This document shows positions 45,150 through 55,979 of a stretch of DNA of 64,000 nucleotides, one piece after another. Under the pieces are notes generated by a model. The model was given only the letters and a program-made list of their open reading frames with translations. It had not been told where the DNA came from and made no database searches. Source of the DNA: Thecamonas trahens ATCC 50062 (lineage: Eukaryota > Apusozoa > Apusomonadida > Apusomonadidae). Position 1 is the first letter of the stretch. Every line of letters starts with the position of its first letter. The DNA lies in assembly GCF_000142905.1 (NCBI RefSeq), contig NW_013657667.1, forward strand, positions 180,831 through 244,830, given 5' to 3'. Position numbers and translations under genes: made by a program.

Positions 45150-47419
45150 ATGACACTACGCCGAAAGCCGCGCGGGCGGACAGTGCCTCGTGTTGTAGGT
45201 CCAGGCTCTTTGCGTGCTCCAAGAACCGGCGACTTGCTCCGAGTCCATGCCCACCGCCCAGTTCAGACAGCGGCGGCGTCGGCCGGAGAAGCCACCGCCA
45301 GCGGCCGCAGCGATGGCAATGAGAGCCAAAGCGGCGGTCGTGGCGCAGCCAACAATCATGACAACGACGACGACGACGATGATGCGCTGGCTGCCATGCG
45401 AGCCGAGCTGAGGCAGTCCATAGAGGCTGCACACCGGCTCGACGAGGCAGCAGCCGAGGCAGCAGCCAAGCCTCTGCACTACGGCGCGCCCAGCAGCGGG
45501 CGGAAGAGAGCAGCGCCGGCGCTAGCTCGCCGGGCGTCCCGCATGATGAAGAAGCGCAAGTCGCTGGCAGGCAGCTCGCGACCAGGTGGGGTGGGCTTGG
45601 GCGTGGCACCCGGAGCAGAGTCCGGCGAAGGCGAGAGCGAGAGCGGGAGCAGCGACGAGGCGCCAGCGCTGGCGTCGGTAGCGCATCTGGTCCGCAGCCG
45701 GAGTGACGAGCATGAGCATCCTCGACTTGAGCGCGGAGATACCATTACGCTCGCGTCGGTGGTGCCGATGCCGCTGCCGCAGGGCGGGCGGGCAGCGGTG
45801 GGCGCGGGGCCGAGCCGGAGTCGAAGCAGACTGCTTGCATCGGCGCGGGCGGCGGCGGCAGCCAGCAGTGCTGGTCCATCGTCGCACTCGCAAGTACGCC
45901 GACGGCGTTCAACCGGAATGGCACCGCGGCGGCAGGAGCCGCGCCAACATGCTGTCGTCCGTCGGGCAACGCACATCGGGGCGCCAGCCGAAGACGATGA
46001 TGATGACGACGATGACACGGCCGGCGGGCCTTCGCGGCGGCTGGACGCGTCGGTTGACGTCTCGCGCAACGGCATTGTGCAAGTCATGCTTGACGACGTC
46101 GAGTACGCGCTGGACGGGCTGGCCACTGTCTGCGGCTCAGCCAGCATGCAGATCGACGCGCTCCAGCATGTTCTGCGGACCCTTGACGATCCAGACCAGC
46201 GGCTGCTCCTCCGAGCGCATGGTATGCTCCCGCGAGTTCTTGAAGCCTTGGTGGCGCTTGCGCCGCAGAGCTCCGCCGCTGCGCTAGTGCGACTGCAGGT
46301 TGTCGACGCCCTTGTCGGCGACGGCCTCTCGCTCAACATGCTTGAGTCCCGGCCAGCAGCCGCCCTCCTCCTCGACGCTCTCCGCGAGTGGGCTGCTGCT
46401 GCAAAGCCGAGTGACAGCCTGCGCGAGCTCGCACTCCGCGCTGTGGCGCTGCTCAAGCTCGCAACGCAGCGGAACAAGGCGATGAAGACACTGCTGCGCG
46501 AGCTGGGCATTTTCGAGCTGCTAGCGACGGTGCTGGACGGGCTGGAGCTGGAGTCGCCGCTGCTTGTTCCGCTCTACGAGTTGCTCAATAACCTCACCCA
46601 CGACGCACCTGTCAACGCAGCGTACGTGCTTGCTGGCGCGAGCCACGCGCAACAGACCGCGGCCCACGCGCAGCGGACCGAGCTGCTTGGCGCCCGCGAG
46701 TCTGTCCTCAACTCGGCGGTCCTCCTCATGCAGCTCGACGAGGAGCAGGCGGCGGCGGCGGCGGCGCGCAAGCCGGCCTACGTTGCGCCGGTGGAAGAGA
46801 CGCTTGACAGCGCATCGCTGGCCGCGCTCCTGCTGCGCAAGCTCGAGTCGGCCCGTTGTGATGAGATGCTGCGCTCGGCTCGCGGCGCCACCGCCGTTTG
46901 CGGCGTCCTCAACATCCTTGTCAATGTCACAAACGAGAACGCTACCGGTGCAGCGCTGATCGGCTGCCGGCTGGGCGAGCTGGTGTGGATGATTGAGCCT
47001 GCCACGCTGCAGTCTGTGCTCCCCGCGAGCGGCATGACGTGCTCTGCCTTGTTCTTAGCCTCTTCATCAACTTGCTCGAGCGGTCGGGCCCGAACCGGCG
47101 AGTGGCCCGGCAGAGTGGCCTCCTGGCCCGAGCGCTGGATGTCTACCTCCGCACGCCGCCGTTTGACCTGGCGACGGGGCTGGCCGGCTCCGCCGCCGAG
47201 GCCGACGTCGTCCGCGCCTACGCTGGCCTCCTCATCGGGTGCGCCCTCCGCGACGAGCCCGCCAGCCTGGCTCAAGTCACTGCCGCCGTCCCTCTTGCAC
47301 ACATCATCGCCACCCTTGAGGCCTTTATCGCCTTTCAGGTCAACGTCGGCGTCCACACCTCGGAGGCGCACACCGCGTTCAACGAGGTCATTTCCATCCT
47401 GCGGTACTTTGACGCGTAG
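45150..47419 (+). CDS. WAPL-like cohesin release factor (one-base frame break)
   Basis: WAPL unloads cohesin from chromatin. The N-terminal third is low-complexity with acidic and basic patches and Ser-rich segments. From about residue 315 the protein is helical, with WAPL/ARM-like repeats: VEYALDGLATVCGSASMQID, VRLQVVDALVGDGLSLNML and LVPLYELLNNLTHDAPVN. The frame from 45150 loses sense after LQSVLPASG, but another frame carries the natural end: LSLFINLLERSGPNRRVARQ and LIGCALRDEPASLAQVTAA, stop at 47417-47419. One added base in the C4 run at 47021-47024 joins them into 756 residues. The C-terminal WAPL signature helices are in the second part. The first ATG is 45150; the true N-terminus could differ. 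Confidence 0.75.
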
Positions 47420-47466
47420 ACGTCTCTGTGCTGAGACTACTCGAGGTCGGCAATACATCATAGCTC

Positions 47467-48333
47467 ATGCTAGGCAGCGCGGCTGGTGTAGGCGTGCGCT
47501 TGATTGGGCCGCTCATCAGCGGCCCGGTGGCGGCGGTGACGGCGGCGGCAACAGGTGCGCCGCTCTGGCTCTCCCTGCCGCTCGGAGCTCTGCTGACCGC
47601 CACAGGTGCGTGTGCCGGCGTGAGCCTCGCCACCACCGAGGTCATCCGGTGGAAGCTGCTCTCGCCGGAGACTGGCTTGCTCGACCAGGCCACGGCCAAG
47701 GTGTGCACCTCGTTGCCGCCGGCGGTCCTGGCCTCGCTCAACTCGGCGGCCGACGAAGGGCTCGGCGGCCTCGACGGTCTCTCGCGACTGCTCAACGACA
47801 ACGCGCTGGCTGGGCTCCCATTTTCGGCTCGGACCGCCATGCGACTCGCTCGCTGGCAGGTCGAGAATCTCGGCGGCGATCGCGTCGAGACTCTGCTCAA
47901 GCAGCTGGTCCGCGATCCCGATGCTGCCGAGCCAGGCATCGCTGGCCTCTCTCGCCTCCTCCGCCTCCTCGCCACAGACGCGACGTACAAGGCCGATCGT
48001 GTGACCGTTACGGTGGCAGGTAGCGTGGTGGTGGCCGCCTCGGCCGCCCTCGCGCTTGGAGGCCTCAGCATTGGTAGCCAGGACGACGAGCCCACAAGAA
48101 CCTCCGCTCCCGGAATGGATGACGAGAGCAAGCGAGATGCCAGCATCAGTGTCATCGACTCGCTCCGTGGCTGGATCGAGCTTGGCCCATCCAAGCACGC
48201 GCCGGTGACCGAGTCCGAGCCCGAGCCCGAGCCTGAGCCTGAAGACTCGCCACCCATGTCGGCCGCGCAAAAGTATGTGTCGTCGATGCTAAGTTCGATG
48301 CGCCAACGAGTGGGCAGGAAAACCAACAGCTAG
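47467..48333 (+). CDS. Unknown membrane protein, paralogue A of a tandem pair
   Basis: 288 residues. Two hydrophobic segments at the N-terminus (about 8-28 and 32-55) form a hairpin. A soluble helical middle contains LLDQATAKVCTSLPPAVLAS, then a further hydrophobic segment (about 180-200). The tail has an EPEPEPE run and a basic end. The whole protein aligns with the next gene: the block PLWLSLPLGALLTATGAC answers PLVLWLPYGAAMVATATA. I know no family. It starts 47 bases after the WAPL-like stop. ER-shaping or organelle-membrane function is only a guess from the hairpin. Confidence 0.75.
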   Translation: MLGSAAGVGVRLIGPLISGPVAAVTAAATGAPLWLSLPLGALLTATGACAGVSLATTEVIRWKLLSPETGLLDQATAKVCTSLPPAVLASLNSAADEGLGGLDGLSRLLNDNALAGLPFSARTAMRLARWQVENLGGDRVETLLKQLVRDPDAAEPGIAGLSRLLRLLATDATYKADRVTVTVAGSVVVAASAALALGGLSIGSQDDEPTRTSAPGMDDESKRDASISVIDSLRGWIELGPSKHAPVTESEPEPEPEPEDSPPMSAAQKYVSSMLSSMRQRVGRKTNS

Positions 48334-48443
48334 TCACATTCTGGCCGTCCCAGATCATCATCGGGGCGAGGTCTTGAGTGGCAGCTCACCAAAATAAACC
48401 ACACGACTCGGCTCGACAGGCCTGCAGCGAGCTCGCGCTGCAC

Positions 48444-49145
48444 ATGCTCCACGTAGTCAAGCAGCTAGTCATCCCGATGGTCACGCTGCCGGTGCTTGGG
48501 GCAGCTGTGGTCGGCACGACAGCGGCGCCGCTGGTGCTTTGGCTCCCGTACGGCGCAGCCATGGTGGCGACAGCGACGGCGCGTGGGACAGGCCAGGCGA
48601 TGATCGCCGGCTTGCAGAGAGTCCTGCTCGAGGAGAAGACCGGTGCGCTTGATGCCGCCATGACAAGAGTGTGCAAGGTCTTGCCGCCGAATGTCAAGGC
48701 ATCGCTCCAGGCTGATGCTTCCAGCGGCCTGTTGGCCGCGGCGGTGAGCGTCCTGAGCGAGAGTAGCGTGGCAGGCGCCGCTGATCCGCTCCGCACTGTG
48801 AAGGATCTGGTCTATCAGCGGGTGGAGGACGCTTCTCGACACGACCTGGAAGATGCGCTGGAGCAGCTGATCCATGCAGAAATGCCCAGTGACTCTCAGC
48901 TGGGCCCCGAGCTTGCAGCTGTGATGGGTAGAGTGACCTTGTGCGACATTGCCCGCAGCCTCGGGCAGGTTGTCATCCGCATCACGCTGCAGCGCGCCGA
49001 GAGCCAGGTCACACGATGGACCACAAGCGTAGCAATGGGCACGTCGGCCGTGTTTATGCTCGCTGCGGCGCTGGTCAGCAGCCCCGACGAGCCGCCGCAT
49101 CACGTGCGGTGGCAGGCGGCGCTGGCTCATGCCGGCGAGGCGTGA
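48444..49145 (+). CDS. Unknown membrane protein, paralogue B of a tandem pair
   Basis: 233 residues from MLHVVKQLVIPMV. I took this ATG because it is the first in the frame and lines up with the start of paralogue A. It has the same layout: N-terminal hydrophobic hairpin, a soluble helical middle with ALDAAMTRVCKVLPPNVKAS (matching A's LDQATAKVCTSLPPAVLAS), and a hydrophobic segment near the end (TSVAMGTSAVFMLAAALV). It lacks A's long acidic tail. The pair is divergent enough that the duplication is old. The stop is 8 bases from the convergent SNARE stop. Confidence 0.75.
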   Translation: MLHVVKQLVIPMVTLPVLGAAVVGTTAAPLVLWLPYGAAMVATATARGTGQAMIAGLQRVLLEEKTGALDAAMTRVCKVLPPNVKASLQADASSGLLAAAVSVLSESSVAGAADPLRTVKDLVYQRVEDASRHDLEDALEQLIHAEMPSDSQLGPELAAVMGRVTLCDIARSLGQVVIRITLQRAESQVTRWTTSVAMGTSAVFMLAAALVSSPDEPPHHVRWQAALAHAGEA

Positions 49146-49153
49146 AAGGAGGT

Positions 49154-50148
49154 TCATCCTCGGATGACAAGCGCGAGGACAACCGCGAGAGCAATGACGA
49201 GCAGCCCGATAAAGCAGAGCGAGTACCCGTTCTTCGATGCCTGGTGCAGGCGCATGACACCGCGGGTCTCGCGCTGGACGTTGGACGAGACCCTTTCGAC
49301 GTCCTCATCCAGGTCGTCCAGCATGCCTATCTGCAGGTCAAGCTCGTCGCCAATGGCAACACCGATGGTCTTCAGCCGCTGGGTTGTTTGCGCCAGGATG
49401 TCCAGCCCGCGATCTTGGTCCTGCATGGTCCGCTCCTGAAGCTCTAACAGCTGTCGCGCGTCCAGATCCACCGTCTCCTCGGTCTCGGGCGCCTCTCCCC
49501 ACCGCCCTGCAGGCCGCCCGCCGCTCAGCCTTGCCGGTCCCCGCGCCGGTTCGCGCCCCACATTTTTCCCGCCTCCGCCCACAGCGCCCGCCCCGCCACC
49601 ACTCGCAGCATGCCGCTCGAGCGACGCCTCCAGCTCGTCGACACGGATCCGCGCATTCGCCACCTGATCCCTCCGCCGCCTCAGTTCTTTGTCCGAGCTG
49701 TCGCCATCCGCCATCCGCATTCACACCCACCCACAAGCAATTGCATACACCAAGTTGATCCTTCCTGTGAGCCATGCACACCCCTCCACTACCGTCCATC
49801 TCGACTTGGCTCTTCGAGCCGTTGTTCGTTGTTCCATGCCAATGTGGCCGGGCCGGGTCGGTCCGCGGCCGCATCTCCCAGCACTCTCCCCCCCCCCTGC
49901 ATCCCCCATACACACACGCCATCATTCTGTGGCTTTGCAACCTACATGTCACGTGTGATGTCGGCCAGCCCGTCGTCCAGCGCGTCAAGCGAGGCCTGGG
50001 CCTTGGCCACCCGCGACCGCAGCTCGGCGCCCGTCCGAGCACCGCCAGTCCCCTGCCGCCAGGCCCGGACATCAGCAGAGAGGCTGTTGAGCGTCTTGGT
50101 CACCACGCCAAAGTCGGAGACCCATTGCCGGTCTCCAAAGCCCGACAT
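49154..50148 (-). CDS. Qc-SNARE, syntaxin-6/SYP61 type (two exons)
   Basis: Exons on the minus strand: 50148-49946 and 49697-49154; intron 248 bases, GTAGGT...CAG, phase 2; product 248 residues. N-terminal helices (WVSDFGVVTKTLNSLSADVR, ELRSRVAKAQASLDALDDGL) fit the syntaxin-6 N-terminal domain. Exon 2 continues the linker, then the SNARE motif (about 160-222: LLELQERTMQDQDRGLDILA, with the zero-layer Gln in DELDLQIGMLDDLDEDV) and a C-terminal anchor (LCFIGLLVIALAVVLALVI). Functions in Golgi/endosome fusion in other eukaryotes. The call is firm at the SNARE motif; subfamily from the N-domain is likely. Confidence 0.9.
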
Positions 50149-50965
50149 CTCGCTCGCTTACCCCTCCCCCGACGCAAAAGAGTCGTGTGTGTGTGGCGAG
50201 TCCGCGTTCGGTCGGTCGGGTCGGTCGGGGTGGCGGCGCTGGGCAGCCAGCCGGCAAGAGTTGCACATCCGCCGGTGGCAAAGCTAGTCGTCCAACAAGT
50301 GAACCTGCCAAAGACGCAGGAGCAAGGCTGGCAACAGGCGGCGTATCAGCCTTGCTGGAGTCACCTTCCTGCTTTGCTCCACCGGTTCCGGGAGGGGGGA
50401 GGGGGGGGGGGGGGGGCTCTAAGGCAGATTGGTGGTAGGCAGCAGGCAGCGCTGTCGTGCTTGGGAGGACCTCGGCGGAAGTGGCCAGCTCGTACGGTTG
50501 CAACACCACGCAGAAGAACAGAAGAGCCGTGACGCACAAAAAAAAATGGATTGCTAGCCTGGACAAGGAGGCACACCCATGTGCCACACACAGGGGAGAG
50601 AAGGAAAAGCAAAGAACAGGCGGTGAGGGACATGGCACGTCGGTGGATATCTAGAACGGTAACTTGCCTACATGCCCTCCATCACGTCCAAGCGCTTCAT
50701 CCGCACAGCCGCAGCAAGGGAGCAACCTCTCTCTACCGCTCCGGTTTGTTCGCCGAGTGCGGCAAGGGTGCTCTGCCTACGCGTGCGAGACCTCATCACG
50801 TGCATTTTACCCACGGTCACCATTCCACTCCCGCACACCGCAGGCATCATCGTCATTGCCGCAAACACAACTTGGACCTCCGGAAAGGGCAGACATCCAA
50901 GCATGGTGGGGGGACATGCGAAGGCTACTCGATCGGCTCGCTCGCGCTGCCGGTACCTGCCATCT
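50149..50965. other. Intergenic, about 820 bases
   Basis: Between the divergent SNARE and cyclase-like genes. It holds a G run (about 50397-50417) and an A run near 50540. The frame upstream of 50966 stays open to 50672, but the sequence there is not protein-like. Confidence 0.45.
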
Positions 50966-53868
50966 ATGGCTACACTCTTTGCCGCCATCGTCATGTTCTC
51001 CTGTACCGTTCCCCGGGGAACGTCTCAGTTGTTGCCACCGGTCTGCTCGGTCGCCGCCCCCGAGGCTGGGGCGTCGCTGCCGGGCTCGAGCCCAGCTTTT
51101 GGAGCCGTGTTTCATGTTGCCACTTCTGATGCCTACCAAATGGCCTCGGTCTGTGGTCTCGCCATGGCCTTTGCTACTCTTCCCGGCCCCTCGGCCACGT
51201 TTGCTTTTTACCGCTCGACGAGTGCCACCGCCAACCTTGCATCGATGACCAAGGCCTCGCCAGACTATGCGGCGACCGCCACACCTATTCCTGGCCGACC
51301 GGGTGTGTTCCATCTCGGCGACACCACCCTCCGCTTCCCGATCGATCCTGGTGGCTACTACGCGGTAGTGGTGGCCAGCGCCGGCGCTGATGGCCGCATC
51401 TCGGCGCCAACCTCGCTCCCGATCAATCCAGCTAACTGCTCCTCGGCCATCAGCATGGTCAAGACAGTGTGGATGACCTCGGGTTCGACCGCACCAACCT
51501 CGCTCGCTGCCGCCAGCGAAGATCTGACCGTTCTTCCAGGGAGCATGGAACTGCAGCTGTGTCCGTCGTGCCTGCCAGCGCCTACCGCGCCCTCCGACGG
51601 CTCGGTCTCGATTCCATCGGGTGTGATGAACCGCGGTGTGCTGGACGAGACCGCAAGCTACGCGTGCGGACCGCTGTACACGCTATAGGGGCACCGCATC
51701 GGACATGTACTATGAGTGGATACGTTCCTGCAGCCGAGCCGCGATGTGAGCCTGTGGCGGCACCTGCTCCGTCACCGCCTCCGTACATCGGCTGCTTGGC
51801 CAGCGACGCCGATGCCTGTGGCGTGTGCTACGGCAACAACATGACGTGTGTCGGATGCGATGGCGTGCCCAACTCGGGCGCTGAGCTCGATAGCTGCGGT
51901 GAGTGCCGCGGTGATGGCTCCAGCTGCGGCGCGAAAACGGCGGGCGCATCGGCCTCAGGGCTCCCGACTGCTGCGCTGGCCGCCATCATCACCACCGCCT
52001 CGCTCATGTGCTGCCTCCTTACTGGAACCTTCCTCTACATGTTCTCCCGCATTATGGTCAGACCGGGACGGACAGGCATCTTGCCTTCTGGCAGGGACCT
52101 TGGCCTGCGGTCCGACCCACACATGTCGTGGGCCTCGGGAGTCATGCCGCCAATCGGCACTGTGGCTATTTTGGTGGCCGATATCGCCAGCGCCGGCCTG
52201 CTCTTCGAGCGACTTGCCGAGCCGATGCGCGAGGCTCTTGCCATCTACAACAAGCTCTTTGCTGAGCTTGCTGAAGACCATGACGGATACATCTCGTTTG
52301 GTGAGGGTGGCTTCATGATTACCGCCTTTCATACTGCTGAAGGCGCCATCTCCTTTGCCCGCCGCTTTCAGGCTGAACTCATGGGCCAGGACTGGCCTAT
52401 CGAGCTGCTCAACTCGAGCTACACACCCACGATCGACGGGGTGTACCGTGGCCTTCGGGTCCGCATGGGTATCACCATTGGCAAGCCGTTCCGCATGGTT
52501 CCGTCAGGCAAGACTCGATACGAATACGACGGCACACCCGTCTGTGACGCTCGCATCCTCTGCGCTGCCGCTGCCGGCGGGCAGGTCGTGGCCGATGCAG
52601 CGGTAGCTGCCGCCACAAGCGACGCAGGTCTTCCGTGCCGCCGCCTCGGCACCTACGTGCAGCCTGCAGTTGAGCCGTCAGAGCCTGTCCGCTGCATGCT
52701 TTTCGAAGTCAAGCTGCCCGGCAGTCTGGCTGAGTCGCGCAACTGCGGTGCCAGGCTCCGCGGACTCACCATGATCGGCAAGTCAATCTACACTCCGCGC
52801 TCGCCTCTGGCAAGCGGCTCGGGCATCATCCGGTCGTCGTCAAGCATGGCGTTCTCGCACCTTACTCTCGAAGTCACCGATCCGCTCTTCTCGTCGGGTG
52901 GTCAACCGTCCGAGCTCTCGCCGCACTCGCCGCATTCGCCACTCACCCCTCCGCAGCGGCAGATCCTGATGAACCGGTCGCGGACGCCGCGCCCCAGTCG
53001 AGTTGCGACTCCGCGCTCGCCTGCCACGCCCAAGCAGCACTCGGCCGATGACGTCGAGAACATGACCCCGCGCTCGCTTTCGCGTAGCTTCAGTCAGATG
53101 GCTCAGTATCGTGCCAATGCTGCGGCGTCGATCGGCTCCCTCATCGCTGACGGCGTTATCGATCTCGACGAAAACGCCGAGACCGATGGCATTCCCGACT
53201 GCGACAGCAGCATTGCCCCAGGCACTGTGTACTCGTCGATGGCAGGCATATCGGCATCACGGCGACAGCCGAGTCTGCACTCATCGGGTATGCACTCATC
53301 GGCGTCATCGGTGAGCTCGCGGCTTTCCGAGTCGTCGACCGGGAGCACCGTCGTCGACAACACCCAACCGGCGTCAACGCGAAGCTCGTTGCTCTCATTT
53401 GAGCGCAAGCGCGTCTTATCCCGGGCCGTCGACGACGCGCCTTGCCCAACTGCCGGCCGGCCGCGATCAACCTCGATCTTTTCGTCGTCGTCGTCAGGCG
53501 TCGGGCCCGCACTCCGTGCCACAGGACCCCTGCCCCGGCATGTCGGTGTCGACACGAGTCCGCGCCGCTCCCGCCGCCGCATCGCCCCGCCAAAGGCGCG
53601 AACCCGCCGCCGTTTCTCGCAGGTCTCGGATGTCTCGCCGTGGCGGCAGACACCAAACGGCAAGCCACCGCGCAACCCTTCGCCGCAAACATCGGCCGGT
53701 CGCATTCCACGCATCACCGTTCAGGCCGTGCGCAACAGCAGACGCGGCTCGAGCTCGCAGACGAGGGTGGCAAGCAACCCAGAGCTTGAGAGTCCCAAGA
53801 TCACAGTCTATCAGCCGCCCGGGGCGGTATCATCCAGTGACCTATGGGTCTTCGATAGCCCCGTCTGA
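50966..53868 (+). CDS. Cyclase-domain receptor-like membrane protein
   Basis: Signal peptide MATLFAAIVMFSCTV leads an extracellular part of about 215 residues with strand-rich, Cys-containing sequence. Then a Cys-rich cluster (DACGVCYGNNMTCVGCDGVP) resembles the Dictyostelium PA14/CTDC-type repeat, followed by a membrane helix (LAAIITTASLMCCLLTGTFLYMF). The intracellular domain is class III nucleotide-cyclase-like: VAILVADIASAGLLFERL, YISFGEGGFMITAF and GLRVRMGITIGKPF. Its catalytic residues look degraded. The Ser/Arg/Pro-rich tail runs about 300 residues. The frame breaks near 51676. A 128-base intron (GTACAC...CCAG, 51676-51803) keeps the frame and gives 924 residues; a one-base indel would give 967. 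Confidence 0.75.
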
Positions 53869-53883
53869 GTTTGAGCGCTTTGG

Positions 53884-55494
53884 TCATGTCGATGTCTGTA
53901 GCAGCTCATGCTGAAGCGTGGCGTTGAGTACGTGGAGCTCGTGCTTATCGCGCTGGAGCTGTTCCAGCTGGCGCTCGAGCTGTAGCACTTGATCGTCGGC
54001 GTCGCGCGCAGCCTGGACATCACGCTGATAAACAATGTCACGAGCCCGCGCACGGGTCGCTGCATCTTGGCTTGCCTCAGCGCTCAACACCGACGACGCC
54101 GCCTTGGCAGCACTTCCGAGAGCAACCGAGTCGGCGAGCGAGCGCGCAACCGGATGCGCACCGCGGGCCGACGACGTAAACTCGAGTCGCCGTGCCGCAG
54201 CCTCGGCATCCAGCGCCTCGTTGACGCCGATTGCCGCCGATGCGTCCACCGATCGCCGCAGCGACGATGGCGAGAGTGGGCGGTCGGCAAGTGGTGTAAG
54301 CGCCAGTCGCGGGAACGGCAGGTCGTGGACCCGCGACGGCGGCGGGAACCGCGACTGCACATACGACGACGAGCCGCCACGCGACGACGACAGCACCTTG
54401 GCGGCTGTCCGCATAGCGTCGGGCAAGCCACGATAAGGCGACAATGTGCGCTCCGGATCAACCGCGTCGTTGGCAGATAAAAGGTATTTGGACGGCGTCG
54501 GCGCCGACATGCGCGGAACCCGAGTGGCGGCACACGGCCGAGGCGACTGAGCTGTCTGCTGCGAGGCAGGAGTCGGACCTTGCGGCGAGACCGAGGCCAC
54601 AAACGTGGTCGACGCCACTGCACCCGATGGCGGTACATCGCCCGAGTACGACGAGAGGAGCGACTGCGACTTGTCGATAACCGAGCGCGTTGCTTGCGAC
54701 CGGGTCAGGACCCGCTCCGTCGGCGGATATGCGCCACCGTCAGTCGACGTCGCCACGGAGGTCTTCCACTTGGACTCCGGCTCGGTTTGGATGGCTTTGG
54801 AGACCATAGACCGGACCGGTCGGCCAAAGGCGTGGCCGGACAACGCGTCGCCGCGGGCAACCTCGGCCGGGGTCGGCTGGCTCTCGCCGGCATGGCCGGC
54901 ATACACCCGGTTGAGGACTGACTGCGAGGCAACAACGGTGGCTTGCGCCGCATCCACTCGCGAGGAGAGAGACTTCATGATCGGTGAAGCAACTGTCGAC
55001 GGGCGGTCCCGGACTCGGGGAACGGACATGACCACGTCGATCTCACCAAACGGCGTCCGCCACACGTCGCCAGCTGGCGGATCCAGGGCATACCGCGATC
55101 GCTGGGCAGATGGTGCCGACGACAGTCGCGCCAACGACAAGTACGACGAGCCAACTGTCGGGCGATGCGCCGCGCCCGGGAGCTCGGCCAGCGGCGTGGC
55201 CGCTAGCGTCCGCGATGGCGGCGCGCGAGTAGCTACGCCCGGTGGGTTGTAGCCTTCACCACGCAGGTAAACATGCTGCTGAGGAGCATGACTCACACCT
55301 TCTGCCTCTACCTGTCGTCCATAGCCACCAGGACGTGCCTGCGAGCCATAGCGCGGCTGAGCCTGGTTCGGTTCGCCAGCCCATGGTCCGTCGGCCGCCG
55401 CGCCAAGCGGCCGTTGCGGCGCATGGCGAGCAAGGACCTCGCGCGAACGCGCTATCCACGCCCGTGCCTCTTCAATGTCACTGGACGCCGCCAT
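53884..55494 (-). CDS. Uncharacterised Ser-rich protein with C-terminal coiled coil
   Basis: 536 residues from MAASSDIEEARAWI. The long middle is Ser/Pro/Ala-rich and likely disordered, with recurring short motifs such as LSSRVDAAQATVV and RPLSPSSLRRSVD. Only the C-terminus is structured: from about residue 470 a coiled coil (AARDADDQVLQLERQLEQLQRDKHELHVL) with heptad leucines. A cytoskeletal or centrosomal linker is plausible. The ATG at 55494 is the start; the open frame beyond it only runs into the N gap. The stop is 15 bases from the convergent cyclase-like gene. Confidence 0.75.
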   Translation of the reverse strand: MAASSDIEEARAWIARSREVLARHAPQRPLGAAADGPWAGEPNQAQPRYGSQARPGGYGRQVEAEGVSHAPQQHVYLRGEGYNPPGVATRAPPSRTLAATPLAELPGAAHRPTVGSSYLSLARLSSAPSAQRSRYALDPPAGDVWRTPFGEIDVVMSVPRVRDRPSTVASPIMKSLSSRVDAAQATVVASQSVLNRVYAGHAGESQPTPAEVARGDALSGHAFGRPVRSMVSKAIQTEPESKWKTSVATSTDGGAYPPTERVLTRSQATRSVIDKSQSLLSSYSGDVPPSGAVASTTFVASVSPQGPTPASQQTAQSPRPCAATRVPRMSAPTPSKYLLSANDAVDPERTLSPYRGLPDAMRTAAKVLSSSRGGSSSYVQSRFPPPSRVHDLPFPRLALTPLADRPLSPSSLRRSVDASAAIGVNEALDAEAAARRLEFTSSARGAHPVARSLADSVALGSAAKAASSVLSAEASQDAATRARARDIVYQRDVQAARDADDQVLQLERQLEQLQRDKHELHVLNATLQHELLQTST

Positions 55495-55979
55495 GTAGTA
55501 CAGGGTGAGGGAAGTAGGGGGGAAAGGGGTGTGGGGTGTGTGTGTGTGGGGGGGGTGGGGGGGGGGNNNNNNNNNNNNNNNNNNNNNNNNNNNNNNNNNN
55601 NNNNNNNNNNNNNNNNNNNNNNNNNNNNNNNNNNNNNNNNNNNNNNNNNNNNNNNNNNNNNNNNNNCGCCCGCACAGGCGCAGAGAGCGTGGTACGCTCA
55701 CCCACTCCTCGGATGTTGTCGCACATTCAGGCAGTTTTGCATCCCGATTATCTTTTATCCGGATCATGGCGGTGGGTGGGGCTGGCAGGGGGCGCGTGAG
55801 GCGTTGGAGCTGGAGAGGGGGGAAGGTGGGAGGGGGCGGGCGGGGAAAAAAGGTCGTGGAGAGTGGCTGAAGAGTGAGTTGGCGGGCTGAATTGGAGAGG
55901 ATTGTTTTCGTGTGCGTGAAGCGGGTGTGCGGAAGGTGGTTCAGTCATACATTTGTCGCCAATACCCAGTCGTGATACT
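55495..55979. other. Divergent promoter region with assembly gap
   Basis: Between the coiled-coil gene and the giant receptor. It includes a G/T-rich stretch running into N, then unique sequence with G-rich runs (about 55770-55900). No gene. Confidence 0.5.
55567..55666. other. Assembly gap (100 N)
   Basis: Exactly 100 N, immediately after a G run; real size unknown. Confidence 0.97.

Noticed and set aside
51712-53868. Separate gene starting at MSGYVPAAEP
   Set aside because: It would lack a signal peptide although it has an ectodomain and membrane helix; one gene with an intron or indel fits better.
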